Positions 1 through 9,385 of a DNA stretch of 64,000 nucleotides are shown here, in pieces. The stretch is from positions 1,488,001-1,552,000 of the forward strand of contig NZ_CP113068.1 in assembly GCF_026625885.1 (NCBI RefSeq), given 5' to 3'. How positions within the stretch are numbered: the stretch's first letter is position 1; every line of letters starts with the position of its first letter. The notes under the pieces were generated by a model. It worked only from the letters and a program-made list of their open reading frames with translations, was not told the DNA's origin and searched no databases. The translations under genes and the position numbers were made by a program. The DNA is from Roseateles sp. SL47 (GTDB taxonomy: Bacteria > Pseudomonadota > Gammaproteobacteria > Burkholderiales > Burkholderiaceae_C).

Positions 1-276
1 TCGCTGGGTCTGACCGGCCACTACAAGTCGTCGTACAAGGATGACCCGTCCACCGAAGAAGGCGCCGCCAACACCGTGGCCTCCTACACAACCTTCGATC
101 TCTTCGGCAACTACAAGGCCTCCAAGCAGTTGTCGCTGACGGCGGGTGTGCGCAATCTGTTCGACCGGGATCCGCCCCTGTCCTACCAGCAGGCGGTCTT
201 CCAGGCCGGCTACGACCCGCGTTACACCGATCCGACCGGCCGCACCTTCTACGTGCGCGGCTCGTACGACTTCTGA
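1..276 (+). CDS. TonB-dependent receptor, C-terminal fragment (cut by window start)
   Basis: The reading frame enters open from the left edge and stops at 276, so only the last 91 residues are visible. They are nearly identical to the end of the receptor at 778-3393: both share the block NLFDRDPPLSYQQAVFQAGY and end in GSYDF with a C-terminal phenylalanine, the usual signal for BAM-dependent barrel insertion. These are the last strands of an outer-membrane TonB-dependent receptor barrel. A strong terminator follows at 314-339. The two receptors are tandem paralogues. The ligand cannot be told from this piece. Confidence 0.93.
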   Translation, partial: SLGLTGHYKSSYKDDPSTEEGAANTVASYTTFDLFGNYKASKQLSLTAGVRNLFDRDPPLSYQQAVFQAGYDPRYTDPTGRTFYVRGSYDF

Positions 277-313
277 TCGTTAACGTTACCGTTTCATCGG
301 TTCTCACCCCCCA

Positions 314-339
314 GGGGCCTCTTCGGAGGCCCCTTTTTT
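314..339 (+). terminator. Rho-independent terminator after first receptor
   Basis: A perfect 8-bp stem (314-321 with 326-333) closes on a TTCG tetraloop preceded by C and followed by G, an exceptionally stable loop, and runs directly into six T. It lies 37 bases after the stop at 276. Confidence 0.95.
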
Positions 340-777
340 ACGCCTGAACGGAAGAGCAAGCGGCGTCGACGGCCATGACGTCAACGTCGGCATCAATGCA
401 GCTTCTGCATCCGGGACCGACTCGCCACTAGGAAAACTCGGGGTGTACGGCGTATTGCTATCGAAAATTCAAACCGTTTGGGCGTAAGGCGCATGAATAG
501 CCGACTTGCATGAGGCGGTAAAGCCAAGGTAAAGCGTCAGAGATGTTGCGCTGTTGCGACCGCATGCACACATTTGGATCAGTGTTTACCCGGAATTTCA
601 TGTCCGTTTGACGTCAGAACGCACCCAATCGCGCGACATCCGCACTCAAACCCGAAACCTTTCTGAAAAGCCTGCAAACTTCAGACACACCCCGGCTGCC
701 CCCGGGGTTCGCTTTTTGGTACGTGGTACTGGCAGATGCACAGGAACCATGCGGGGTTGTAATTTTTGGAGTTGTAG
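340..777. other. 438-base intergenic region with long leader of the second receptor
   Basis: No convincing gene. Small frames here lack homology-like content. The only structured element I see is a possible hairpin at 689-708 (ACCCCGG with CCGGGGT, loop 696-701) followed four bases later by TTTTT at 713-717, about 60 bases upstream of the receptor start. It could act as an attenuator. A GGAG at 768-771 is a fair ribosome binding site for the ATG at 778. I do not see a cobalamin riboswitch. Confidence 0.5.
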
Positions 778-3393
778 ATGCACAAGCTGAGTGCGGTGAG
801 CCTGGCAGTAGCCACCATTGTTGCGGCTGCGTCCTTCCCGGCGCTGGCCCAGGAAACCGAACAGACCACGCTTGAACGCGTGGTCGTGACAGGTTCCGCC
901 ATCAAGCGCCTGGACGCTGAGAGCTCGGTCCCGGTGACCACTTTCAAGATGAACGAGATCCGTGAGGCCGGCCTCACGACCGTTGAACAGATCCTGAGCA
1001 CCCTGACGGCCAGCCAGTCCTCGCTGGGCACCAGTCAGTCCGTGGGCTCGTCCACCGGTGGCGCCTCCTTTGCCGACATGCGCGGCGTGGGTGCCAACAA
1101 GACCCTGGTGCTGCTGAACGGCCGTCGCATCGCCAACAACGCCTTCGACGGCTCGGCACCGGATCTGAACATGATCCCGCTGGCTGCCATCGAACGCATC
1201 GAAGTGCTGCGTGACGGCGCTTCGTCGCTGTACGGCACCGACGCCATCGGCGGCGTGATCAACTTCATCACGAAGAAGGACTACGCTGGCGGCACCCTGA
1301 ACATCGGCTACGACTCTCCCCAGCATTCGGGTGGCAAGTCGGCCAACTTCAACGTCGGCTACGGCTACGGCGACCTGGACAAGCAAGGCTTCAACGTCTT
1401 CGGCTTCGTGGACTTCCAGAAGCAGGACAACATCGCCGGCAGCCAGCGTCCGTTCAACACGCGCTACGCGGGCGGCATCTCCACCAACACCGACCCCGCC
1501 AACTACTACCAGGGCGACGGCGATGTGGTGTACAACCCCGCCGCTCCTGACTGCACCAACGGCACCAACCTGGTCAAGGCCGGCACCTTCTGCCGCATGA
1601 CCACGTCGTCGTACGTGGATTACGTGCCCAAGAGCGAGCGCGCCTCCGGCATGCTCAAGGGCACGCTGAAGCTGAACAGCGACCACCAGCTGGGCGCTGA
1701 ATACTTCATCACCCGCAGCGTCGTGCAGACGACCATTGCGCCGGTGCCGTACGGCTCCCTGAGCATGCAGCCGGGCAACGTGTTCTACCCGACCAATCCT
1801 GACCTCGACCCGACGCAGCCGCTGGTCGTGAAGTGGCGTGACACCGTCAGCGGCCCGCGTCAGGACAAGAACATCAACCAGCAGCAGCGCTACCTGCTGA
1901 CGCTGGACGGCACCGTGTCCGGCTGGGATTACTCCACCGGCGTGAGCTACAACCAGAACCGCGTCACCGAGAAGCTGACCCATGGTTATGCCGACGGTTC
2001 CAAGATCGCTGCTGGCGTGGACGATGGCATCATCAACCCGTTTGGCGACCAGTCCGATGCTGCCATCCAGTACGTCCGCGATGCGGCCGCCCTGGGCACG
2101 CTGATGTACGGCAAGGGTGAGACCTACAACTTCGATGCGCACGCCAGCCGTGAGCTGGGCGACTGGCTGAATGCCGGCCGCGCGGCCGCCATCGCCATCG
2201 GCACCGAGTACCGTCAGGAGAAGTTCTCCCAGAAGGCCAACACGGACTACGCCACCCTGGTGTTTGACTCGACCGGCGTGGACCCCAACACCAGCTCGGT
2301 CGGCAAGCGCAAGGTCTATGCCGTGTATTCCGAGCTGAATGTGCCCCTGCACAAGATGCTGGATGTCACCGCCGCCGTCCGCTACGACAAGTACAACGAC
2401 TTCGGCAACACGACCAACCCCAAGGTCAGCTTCCGCTTCCAGCCGAACAAGGAAATCCTGATCCGCGGCTCGCTGTCGACCGGTTTCCGCGCGCCGTCGC
2501 TGTATGAGCTGCACGCCGCCAACACCTTCACCAACACCAGTACGGTGAGTGACCCTGTGTTGTGCCCGGCCGGCGCCACCAACATCAACTGCGAGACCCA
2601 GTTCACCGCCATGAACGGTGGCAATGCCGAACTCAAGCCTGAAAAGAGCAAGAGCGGCACCCTGGGCTTCCAGTTCGCACCGACCTCGGACCTGTCCTTC
2701 GGTGTGGATCTGTGGTGGATCCGTATCAAGAACCTGATCGGCGTGATCGGCGATGCCTCCCTGTACGCGCCGGAAAACTACGCCCAATTCAGCCAGTACT
2801 TCCACCGCAATGCGGCGGGTCAGCTGTCGCAGGCCACCAACCAGTGCCCGGGCGTGAGCTGCGGCTATGTCGACACCCGTCAGCAAAACCTGGGTGGCAA
2901 CAACACCAATGGTTTCGACCTGAACGGCAACTATCGCCTCCGGACTGCCTACGGCAATGTCACCTTCGGTGTGAACAGCACCTACGTGACCAAGTACGAG
3001 TACCAGGAGTTCCAGGACGGCCCCTGGGTGCAGAACGTTGGCAAGTACAGCGGTGCAGGCCCGGTCTTCCGTTGGCAGCACAACGTCAACGCCATCTGGA
3101 GCTATGCCAACAAGTACACCGTGGGCCTGACCGGTCACTACAAGTCGTCCTACAAGGATGACCCGAGCATCGCCGCTGGCAAGACCAACACCGTCGCTTC
3201 GTACACGACTTGGGACCTGTTCGGTAGCTACAAGCCGATCAAGACCGTGTCGCTCACCGCAGGCGTGCGCAACCTGTTCGACCGCGATCCTCCGCTGTCG
3301 TACCAACAGGCCGTGTTCCAGGCGGGCTACGACCCGCGCTTCTCCGACCCGACCGGTCGCACGTTCTATCTGCGCGGTTCGTACGACTTCTGA
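778..3393 (+). CDS. TonB-dependent outer-membrane receptor
   Basis: The 871-residue protein starts at ATG 778 after GGAG and carries a signal peptide of about 24 residues ending ALA. A TonB-box-like segment (TLERVVVTGS) follows, then a plug domain with the typical LVLLNGRR and IERIEVLRDGASSLYGTDAIGGVIN signatures (the latter here at roughly residues 140-165), then a barrel ending GSYDF. Family members import siderophores, cobalamin, peptides or carbohydrates using TonB energy. There is no N-terminal STN extension, so no surface signalling is expected. It is a tandem paralogue of the truncated receptor upstream. The substrate is unknown, since no dedicated transport or catabolic gene adjoins it. 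Confidence 0.95.
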   Translation: MHKLSAVSLAVATIVAAASFPALAQETEQTTLERVVVTGSAIKRLDAESSVPVTTFKMNEIREAGLTTVEQILSTLTASQSSLGTSQSVGSSTGGASFADMRGVGANKTLVLLNGRRIANNAFDGSAPDLNMIPLAAIERIEVLRDGASSLYGTDAIGGVINFITKKDYAGGTLNIGYDSPQHSGGKSANFNVGYGYGDLDKQGFNVFGFVDFQKQDNIAGSQRPFNTRYAGGISTNTDPANYYQGDGDVVYNPAAPDCTNGTNLVKAGTFCRMTTSSYVDYVPKSERASGMLKGTLKLNSDHQLGAEYFITRSVVQTTIAPVPYGSLSMQPGNVFYPTNPDLDPTQPLVVKWRDTVSGPRQDKNINQQQRYLLTLDGTVSGWDYSTGVSYNQNRVTEKLTHGYADGSKIAAGVDDGIINPFGDQSDAAIQYVRDAAALGTLMYGKGETYNFDAHASRELGDWLNAGRAAAIAIGTEYRQEKFSQKANTDYATLVFDSTGVDPNTSSVGKRKVYAVYSELNVPLHKMLDVTAAVRYDKYNDFGNTTNPKVSFRFQPNKEILIRGSLSTGFRAPSLYELHAANTFTNTSTVSDPVLCPAGATNINCETQFTAMNGGNAELKPEKSKSGTLGFQFAPTSDLSFGVDLWWIRIKNLIGVIGDASLYAPENYAQFSQYFHRNAAGQLSQATNQCPGVSCGYVDTRQQNLGGNNTNGFDLNGNYRLRTAYGNVTFGVNSTYVTKYEYQEFQDGPWVQNVGKYSGAGPVFRWQHNVNAIWSYANKYTVGLTGHYKSSYKDDPSIAAGKTNTVASYTTWDLFGSYKPIKTVSLTAGVRNLFDRDPPLSYQQAVFQAGYDPRFSDPTGRTFYLRGSYDF

Positions 3394-3416
3394 TCCCTCA
3401 GACGTTGAACGACCAC

Positions 3417-3445
3417 AAGGGGCCCCTTCGGGGGCCCTTTTTTTT
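3417..3445 (+). terminator. Rho-independent terminator after second receptor
   Basis: A 10-bp stem (3417-3426 with 3431-3440, one G-T pair) closes on a TTCG loop, and its 3' arm merges into a run of eight T. It has the same architecture as the terminator of the paralogue upstream, suggesting the terminator was duplicated with the gene. Confidence 0.95.
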
Positions 3446-3471
3446 CGGCCCGCTCGGCGAGAATCACCCCC

Positions 3472-4698
3472 ATGATCGACGCCCGTTCCGAACTCCCCAC
3501 CCGCACCCAGGTGCTCATCATCGGCGCCGGCCCGGCAGGCGCCGCTGCCGCCCGCTGGCTGGCCCGCGCCGGCCTGGACGTGGTGATGGCCGACCAGCAT
3601 CCGCTGGGTCGCGACAAGATCTGTGGCGACGGCCTGATTCCCGATGCCCACCAGGCCCTGGACCGACTGGGCCTGCTGGACCGCGTCATGGCCAAGGCCC
3701 AGCGCTCCAGCCATGTGCGCTGTGTCGGCCCGCGTGGCGGCAGCATCGACGTTCCGGGCCATCTGGCCGTGCTGCCCCGCAAGCAGCTGGATGAAATCCT
3801 CAACCTGGCCGCGCAGGAGTCGGGGGCCCGTTTCCTGTCACCCGCGCGCTTCGAAGCGCCGCTGGAAGATGCCCAGGGCCGGGTGCGCGGCGCCCGGCTG
3901 CTCATCAACGGCGCCCCGCATGACATCGAAGCGGACTGGGTGCTGCTGGCCACCGGGGCAGTGCCCAAGGCCCTGACGGCCGCCGGCATGTGCGAGCGCC
4001 ACACTCCCAGTGGCGTGGCCCTGCGCGGGTATGTGCATGCGCCGTCGCTGGTCAACGAGATCAAGGCACTGGAGGTGGTCTGGTGCAAGCCGGTGCAGCC
4101 CGGGTATGGGTGGATCTTCCCGGCGCCGGACGGCCACTTCAACATCGGCGTCGGCGTCACCGACAGCCACCGCGACATGGCCGGCAAGGGCCAGAAGAAG
4201 GACGTCAACCTGCGGGCCATCTTTGATGCCTTCATTGCCTACCACCCCATCGCCAAGCGGCTGATGGCCGAGGGCCAGCTGGTGGGTGATCTCAAGGGCG
4301 CGCCGCTGCGTTGCACGCTCAGGGGGGCCCGCTGGACCCGTCCGGGCCTGCTGGTGGTGGGCGAGGCGGCCGGTTCCACCTACTCCTTCACTGGCGAAGG
4401 CATCGGCAAGGCCATGGAAACCGGCCTGCTGGCGGCCGAGGCCATCCTGGCCCATCGCTTGGAAGATGCCGCCGTCCGCGCCACGTATGAAGAGGGCCTG
4501 CGGGCCCTGCAGCCCAAATACGACCTCTATGAGCGCGGCAACCGGGTCAATGCCTTCCCCTGGCTGGCCGACCTGCTCATCTGGCGTGCCCAGAAGAGCC
4601 CGCGCCTGCGGCACCGCATGAGCGGTGTGCTGAACGAAACCAGCAATCCAGGCAATCTGGTGAGCCTGAAGGGCCTCACCCGGCTGTTCTTTGAATAA
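3472..4698 (+). CDS. FAD-dependent oxidoreductase, geranylgeranyl reductase family
   Basis: 408 residues. The N-terminus has a Rossmann FAD-binding motif GAGPAG at residues 18-23, followed by a conserved KICGDGL segment. A GYGWIFP motif lies near residue 212 and a second flavin-binding region, VGEAAG...TGEGIGKAM, at about residues 298-318. This combination defines the geranylgeranyl reductase/halogenase-like flavoprotein family (compare DGGGPL reductases and BchP). In bacteria without phototrophy genes the substrate is usually unknown, and no bch or crt gene is near here. It may form a short transcription unit with the amidotransferase 52 bases downstream. Confidence 0.85.
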   Translation: MIDARSELPTRTQVLIIGAGPAGAAAARWLARAGLDVVMADQHPLGRDKICGDGLIPDAHQALDRLGLLDRVMAKAQRSSHVRCVGPRGGSIDVPGHLAVLPRKQLDEILNLAAQESGARFLSPARFEAPLEDAQGRVRGARLLINGAPHDIEADWVLLATGAVPKALTAAGMCERHTPSGVALRGYVHAPSLVNEIKALEVVWCKPVQPGYGWIFPAPDGHFNIGVGVTDSHRDMAGKGQKKDVNLRAIFDAFIAYHPIAKRLMAEGQLVGDLKGAPLRCTLRGARWTRPGLLVVGEAAGSTYSFTGEGIGKAMETGLLAAEAILAHRLEDAAVRATYEEGLRALQPKYDLYERGNRVNAFPWLADLLIWRAQKSPRLRHRMSGVLNETSNPGNLVSLKGLTRLFFE

Positions 4699-4750
4699 GC
4701 AATGTGTCTCGTCCCGGCCCGGGCCGGGCGTCTGATTCCGGAGTTCCGCG

Positions 4751-5506
4751 ATGTGCCAGCTGATGGGCATGAATGCCCGCCGACCCACCGATGTGATGTT
4801 CAGCTTTGCCGGCCTGGCCACGCGGGCCGACGAGCACAAGGACGGCTTCGGCATTGCCTTCTTCGAGGGCTGCGGCCTGCGTCATTTTGTGGACCATCAC
4901 AGCGCCCGCGTCTCGCCGCTGGCGGAGCTGGTGAAGCACTATCCCATCCAGAGCGATGTGGTCATTGCCCACATCCGCAAAGCCACGCAGGGCGTGGTGT
5001 CGCTGGAGAACACCCACCCGTTCATGCGCGAGCTGTGGGGTCGTTATTGGGTGTTTGCCCACAACGGCGATCTCAAGTCCTTTCAGCCCCGGCTGCATGC
5101 CGCCTTCCGGCCGGTCGGGCAGACCGACAGCGAACGCGCCTTCTGCTGGCTGATGCAGGAGCTGGCCAAGGCCCATGCGGACATGCCGGCCATCGACGAG
5201 CTCAACCACACGCTGCGTGAGCTGCTGCCCCAGCTCAACCGGCACGGCACCTTCAACATGCTGCTGTCCAATGGTCAGGCCCTGTGGGCCCATGGCTCCA
5301 CCCGGCTGCATTACCTGCTGCGTCGCCCGCCCTTCGGGTCGGTGACGCTGCAGGATGAGGATCTGAGCATCGATCTGGCGGCCAAGACCACCGACAACGA
5401 CCGCATTGCCATCGTCGCCACGGAACCCTTGACCCGTGATGAGCCCTGGTGTGCGATTGCCCCGGGGGAGCTGAAGGTCTTCCAGGGCGGCGAAGCCATC
5501 TGCTGA
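4751..5506 (+). CDS. Class II glutamine amidotransferase (YafJ family)
   Basis: 251 residues beginning MCQLMGMN, so the catalytic cysteine becomes the N-terminal nucleophile once Met is removed, as in all Ntn amidotransferases. Further family signatures are DGFGIAFFEG, HIRKAT near residue 74, THPF, and FAHNGDL near residue 100. It is a stand-alone glutaminase domain, so the acceptor substrate is unknown. This start is required by the Cys2 position. YafJ-like proteins are widespread and poorly characterised, and the upstream flavoprotein gives no clear hint. Confidence 0.88.
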   Translation: MCQLMGMNARRPTDVMFSFAGLATRADEHKDGFGIAFFEGCGLRHFVDHHSARVSPLAELVKHYPIQSDVVIAHIRKATQGVVSLENTHPFMRELWGRYWVFAHNGDLKSFQPRLHAAFRPVGQTDSERAFCWLMQELAKAHADMPAIDELNHTLRELLPQLNRHGTFNMLLSNGQALWAHGSTRLHYLLRRPPFGSVTLQDEDLSIDLAAKTTDNDRIAIVATEPLTRDEPWCAIAPGELKVFQGGEAIC

Positions 5507-5592
5507 ACATCGGTATCCGCCGCTCGTCCCGTCCAGCCGCCATTCGCCGCTGGCCGGGTGCACGCGGGACCGGCCTGCATAGACTGCGGGCC

Positions 5593-6738
5593 ATGCACAA
5601 CAGCCTGCCCACCATGCCTGACGTTCCGCGCATTGATTGGTCACAGTGGATCTTCCCCGGTCCCCGGCGGGTGTTTTCCGCTGCCGAGCTGGCCCGGGCC
5701 GCAGGCGGTGGATGGTCCGCCTGCATTGATCTTTATGTCTACAGCAACGTCCTGGTGCTGGTGCTGCTGTTCTACAAGTTCCTGCCACCAGCGCTGATCA
5801 CCGTGGTGGGCATCGCTGGTGTGGTGGCGGCCTTCTTCGGGCTGTGGGTGGCCCGCTGGTTATGGCGCAATCCCAGCCGCACCCGCTTTAACGTCGCCTC
5901 GCTCGGGGCGGGTGTGGTGACCGCGCTGGTGCCGCTGGCGGTCGTCCGGGCCGGGCATCGGGATCTCATGCATGACACGATGCCGCTGCTGGCCGGCGGC
6001 CTGGCGTTGATGCTGTCGTCCTGGTGGTTTCTGACGCTGTATCGCTCCCAGCAACTGGAGAGCCGCCTGCGCGAAATCGAAGAGCAGCGGGAACGCGTGG
6101 CCCTGGCCCAGCGGCTGGCGGCGGCTCAGATCCAACCGCATTTCCTGTTCAACACCCTGGCGTCGCTGCAGCATTGGGTCGACACGCAGGATGCGCGGGG
6201 CGGCCCGCTGCTGCGTTCGCTCACCCGCTACCTGCGGGCCACGCTGCCCATGTTTGAACACGAGCGGCTGCCGGTGGCGCAAGAGCTGCAGATCGTGCGC
6301 AGCTATCTGGACATCATGCAGGCGCGGCTCGGCACACGGCTCACCTGGTCGGTCGAGGACGACGGCGTGCCGGAATCGGTCCTGAGCCAGACCCTTCTGC
6401 CGCCCGGCACTTTGCTGACGCTGGCGGAAAACGCCATCACCCACGGCATCGAACCGAGCCTGCGGGGCGGCCATGTGGCCGTGCGGATTCATCTGGCGCA
6501 GGAGGGGCACTGGCTGCGGCTGGAGGTGCAGGACAACGGCCCGGGCCCCTCGGAGGGCGCCTGTGATGGCGTCGGCCTGAGCAACACCCGGGAGCGGCTG
6601 GCCGTGCAGTCCGAGGGGGCCGCGCAAATGGGCTTGGAAGCGGCCCGGCCGGGGTGCCTGGCCTGGATCGAATGGCCGCTGGGGAGCTCCTCCTTGTCCA
6701 CCGCGCCCTCGACCGACCCGGAGGCGTCCCAGCCATGA
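5593..6738 (+). CDS. Sensor histidine kinase, LytS/YehU type
   Basis: 381 residues from ATG 5593; an upstream in-frame ATG overlaps the previous gene and is rejected. Four or five hydrophobic segments lie in the first 150 residues, then a short coiled linker (REIEEQRERVALAQR) and the His_kinase domain with phospho-acceptor His183 in QPHFLFN. The HATPase domain carries ENAITHG and a DNGPGPS box. This is the five-transmembrane-type LytS/AlgZ architecture. Its stop overlaps the start of the LytTR regulator (ATGA at 6735-6738), so the two are translationally coupled partners. Confidence 0.92.
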   Translation: MHNSLPTMPDVPRIDWSQWIFPGPRRVFSAAELARAAGGGWSACIDLYVYSNVLVLVLLFYKFLPPALITVVGIAGVVAAFFGLWVARWLWRNPSRTRFNVASLGAGVVTALVPLAVVRAGHRDLMHDTMPLLAGGLALMLSSWWFLTLYRSQQLESRLREIEEQRERVALAQRLAAAQIQPHFLFNTLASLQHWVDTQDARGGPLLRSLTRYLRATLPMFEHERLPVAQELQIVRSYLDIMQARLGTRLTWSVEDDGVPESVLSQTLLPPGTLLTLAENAITHGIEPSLRGGHVAVRIHLAQEGHWLRLEVQDNGPGPSEGACDGVGLSNTRERLAVQSEGAAQMGLEAARPGCLAWIEWPLGSSSLSTAPSTDPEASQP

Positions 6739-7526
6739 GCATCACCACCTTGATTGCGGATGACGAGGAGGGCCCACGCGAACAGTTGCGTGCCGCGCTC
6801 TCGCGTCTGGCCCCGGAGCTGAAGGTCGTCGCGCAAAGCCCCAATGGTGTGGATGCCTGGGATGACTGCCTGGTGCTGGAGCCGCAGCTGTGTTTCCTGG
6901 ACATCCGCATGCCGGGCCTGTCCGGTCTGGAAGTGGCGCAGCGCCTGGCTCAACTGGCCGAGCCGCCGCAGGTGGTGTTTGTCACCGCTTACGGGGACCA
7001 CGCCTTGTCCGCCTTCGATGCGGGCGCCGTGGACTACCTGCTCAAGCCGGTGGAGGACCATCGCCTGGAGCAATGCCTGCAGCGCTTGCAGGCTCGGTGG
7101 ATGGCCGCGCGGGACCCGGCCACCAGCCTGCCCGGCGTTGCTGCCGGCCTGGCCCCAGGCACGCTGGAGCTGCTGCGCCAGTTGCTGCCCGTGCAGCGTC
7201 CGGTGATGCGGCCCATCCAGGCCAGCCAGGGCCGCGAGGTGCACTTGATCGCACCGGAGGATGTGCTGTTCTTTCAGAGTGACAGCCGCTACACCCGGGT
7301 CGTGCACCGCGAGGGAGAGGCCTGGATCCGCACGGCGCTCAAGGAGCTGCTGGCGGATCTGGACCCGCATCTGTTCTGGCAAGTGCACCGGTCGGTGGTG
7401 GTCAACAGCCGCTTCATTGCCAGCGCCACCCGCCTGGACGAAAACACCATGCAGCTCAGTCTCAAGGGCAGTGCGGAGAAGCTGCCGGTATCGCGCCAGT
7501 TCCAGGGGCTGTTCAAGGGGCAATAG
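6735..7526 (+). CDS. LytTR-family response regulator (AlgR/LytR type)
   Basis: 263 residues from ATG 6735, chosen because it overlaps the kinase stop by four bases. The receiver domain has the acidic pair ADDEE near residue 10, phospho-acceptor Asp56 in FLDIRMPG and a conserved Lys in YLLKPVEDH. The C-terminal LytTR DNA-binding domain starts at about residue 160, with VLFFQSDSRYTRV and FWQVHRSVVVN typical of the family. Together with the upstream kinase it forms a complete system. AlgZR/LytSR-type systems often control surface polysaccharide, pili or autolysis, but the target here is unknown. Confidence 0.93.
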   Translation: MSITTLIADDEEGPREQLRAALSRLAPELKVVAQSPNGVDAWDDCLVLEPQLCFLDIRMPGLSGLEVAQRLAQLAEPPQVVFVTAYGDHALSAFDAGAVDYLLKPVEDHRLEQCLQRLQARWMAARDPATSLPGVAAGLAPGTLELLRQLLPVQRPVMRPIQASQGREVHLIAPEDVLFFQSDSRYTRVVHREGEAWIRTALKELLADLDPHLFWQVHRSVVVNSRFIASATRLDENTMQLSLKGSAEKLPVSRQFQGLFKGQ

Positions 7527-7669
7527 CGCAGTGGGGCGCGAATCAGCCAACCCGGGCGCAAGCCGCACGCCATGCAGGTCAAGCCGCCGAGTCCTAGCGT
7601 TTAGACCGACTGCAGCTCGTGCCCACCGTCGGCACAATCATCCGGTCACTTTGATTGACAGGGATGTCC

Positions 7670-9370
7670 ATGACCGCACTGCCCACGCCCCGCTTCGATG
7701 AGTTTCCCCGTTACGAGGCGCTGACGGAGCTGCTGATGGCCTATGTGGAGGCCTGTCCCAATCTGGTGTCGGTGCGCTCCATCGGCAAGAGCCACGAGGG
7801 GCGCGACATCTGGGCCGTCATCGTGACCAACACCGCCACAGGTGCGGACGTGGACAAGCCCGCCTTCTGGATGGATGGCAACATCCACGCGTCCGAGCTG
7901 GCTGCCTGCACCACCTGTCTCTATTACCTGCACCACGTGGTGAGCCGGTACGGTGAGGATGCACAGGTGACGCGGCTGCTGGACACCCGCACCCTCTACC
8001 TCGTGCCACGGCTCAATCCGGACGGGGCCGAGCTGGCGCTGGCGGACCGGCCGCGCCACATTCGTTCGTCCACCCGGCCTTATCCCTACGATGAAGAGCC
8101 GGTGGATGGTCTCACCATCGAGGACATCGATGGCGATGGCCGCATCCTGACCATGCGGGTGCGAGATCCCCATGGTGGCTTCAAGAAGCATCCGGACGAG
8201 CCGCGTTTGATGGTGCCGCGCGAGCCCGGGGAGTTCGGCGGCGAGTATTACCGGCTCATGCCGGAAGGCGTGCTGCTCAACCACGACGGGCTCACCATCA
8301 AGGTCAACAAGGACGTGGAGGGCCTGGACCTCAACCGCAACTTCCCCGCCGGCTGGCGGCAGGAGTTCGAGCAGCCGGGCGCCGGCCCCTATCCGGCCAG
8401 TGAGCCCGAAGTGCGGGCCATGGTGGACTTCCTGGTCAGCCATCCCAACATTGGCGCGGCCATCAGCTTCCACACCTACAGCGGCGTCATCCTGCGCCCT
8501 TGCGGCACTCGCTCGGACGACGACATGCCGCCCGAAGACCTCTGGACCTTCCAGCGCTTCTCCGCCCTGGGTGAGAAACACACCGGCTATCCGGTGGTGA
8601 GCATCTGGCATGAGTTCAAGTACCACCCCAAGGAGGTCGTCACCGGTACGCAGGACTGGGTGTATGAGCACCTGGGTGCGTTGTTCTGGGTGGTGGAGCT
8701 GTGGTCGCCCAACAAGGAGGCCGGTGTGACCGGCTACAAGTGGATCGACTGGTTCCGCGACCATCCGGTGGAGGACGACCTGAAGCTGCTGAAGTGGAGT
8801 GATGAGGCCTGCGGCGGCCAGGCCCATGTGGACTGGAAGCCCTTCCTGCACCCGCAGCTGGGCGCGATCGAGATTGGCGGCTGGGACAAGATGAACTACT
8901 GGCGCAACCCGCCGCCGCATCTGCGCGAACGCGAGGCGGCGCGCTTCCCGGCCTGGATGACGCAGATCGCCTTGAGCCTGCCCCGGCTGGAGCTGCTGCG
9001 CACGGAGGTGCGGGCCCTGGGCCAGGACACCTGGCGAGTGCGGCTGGCGGTGGCCAACAGCGGCTGGCTGCCCGCCTATGTCACCAAGCAGGCGTTGGCC
9101 CGCAAGCAGGTGCGTGGCGTGATCTTCGAGATCCATCTCCCGCAGGATCCGGACATCAGCCTTGTCACTGGCAAGCCGCGCATGGAGGGGCCGCATCTGG
9201 AAGGGCATGCGCCCCGCCAGTCGCAACTGTCCTTCCTGCCGGAGGACGACATCACGGGCGACCGCGCCGTGGGCGAATGGGTGGTGCGTGCGCCGCAGGG
9301 CACGCGGCTGCATCTGTCCGCCACGGCGGACCGCGCAGGCACGGTGAGGACCGACGTGACGCTGGATTGA
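7670..9370 (+). CDS. M14-family zinc metallocarboxypeptidase
   Basis: 566 residues from ATG 7670, which has AGGG six bases upstream; ATG 7664 is an alternative. Zinc ligands are visible as His73 and Glu76 (GNIHASE) and His268 (SFHTYSG), and the catalytic Glu as Glu343 (VVELWSP). The segment VEGLDLNRNFP is the substrate-binding Asn-Arg signature. No signal peptide is seen, so it is probably cytoplasmic. The C-terminal 130 residues form a beta-rich extension found in larger bacterial M14 members. Its role is probably peptide or peptidoglycan-fragment trimming. Confidence 0.9.
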   Translation: MTALPTPRFDEFPRYEALTELLMAYVEACPNLVSVRSIGKSHEGRDIWAVIVTNTATGADVDKPAFWMDGNIHASELAACTTCLYYLHHVVSRYGEDAQVTRLLDTRTLYLVPRLNPDGAELALADRPRHIRSSTRPYPYDEEPVDGLTIEDIDGDGRILTMRVRDPHGGFKKHPDEPRLMVPREPGEFGGEYYRLMPEGVLLNHDGLTIKVNKDVEGLDLNRNFPAGWRQEFEQPGAGPYPASEPEVRAMVDFLVSHPNIGAAISFHTYSGVILRPCGTRSDDDMPPEDLWTFQRFSALGEKHTGYPVVSIWHEFKYHPKEVVTGTQDWVYEHLGALFWVVELWSPNKEAGVTGYKWIDWFRDHPVEDDLKLLKWSDEACGGQAHVDWKPFLHPQLGAIEIGGWDKMNYWRNPPPHLREREAARFPAWMTQIALSLPRLELLRTEVRALGQDTWRVRLAVANSGWLPAYVTKQALARKQVRGVIFEIHLPQDPDISLVTGKPRMEGPHLEGHAPRQSQLSFLPEDDITGDRAVGEWVVRAPQGTRLHLSATADRAGTVRTDVTLD

Positions 9371-9385
9371 ACGCGACGCTGTGGA

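Noticed and set aside
340..777. Cobalamin riboswitch upstream of the TonB receptor
   Set aside because: I looked for the B12-box and the characteristic GCCACTG core and found no convincing match.
646..3762. 1038-residue open frame on the minus strand
   Set aside because: It is the exact antisense of the TonB receptor and extends into the next gene. Long antisense frames are common in GC-rich DNA and this one lacks recognisable domains and has a repetitive Val/Gly/Arg/His composition.
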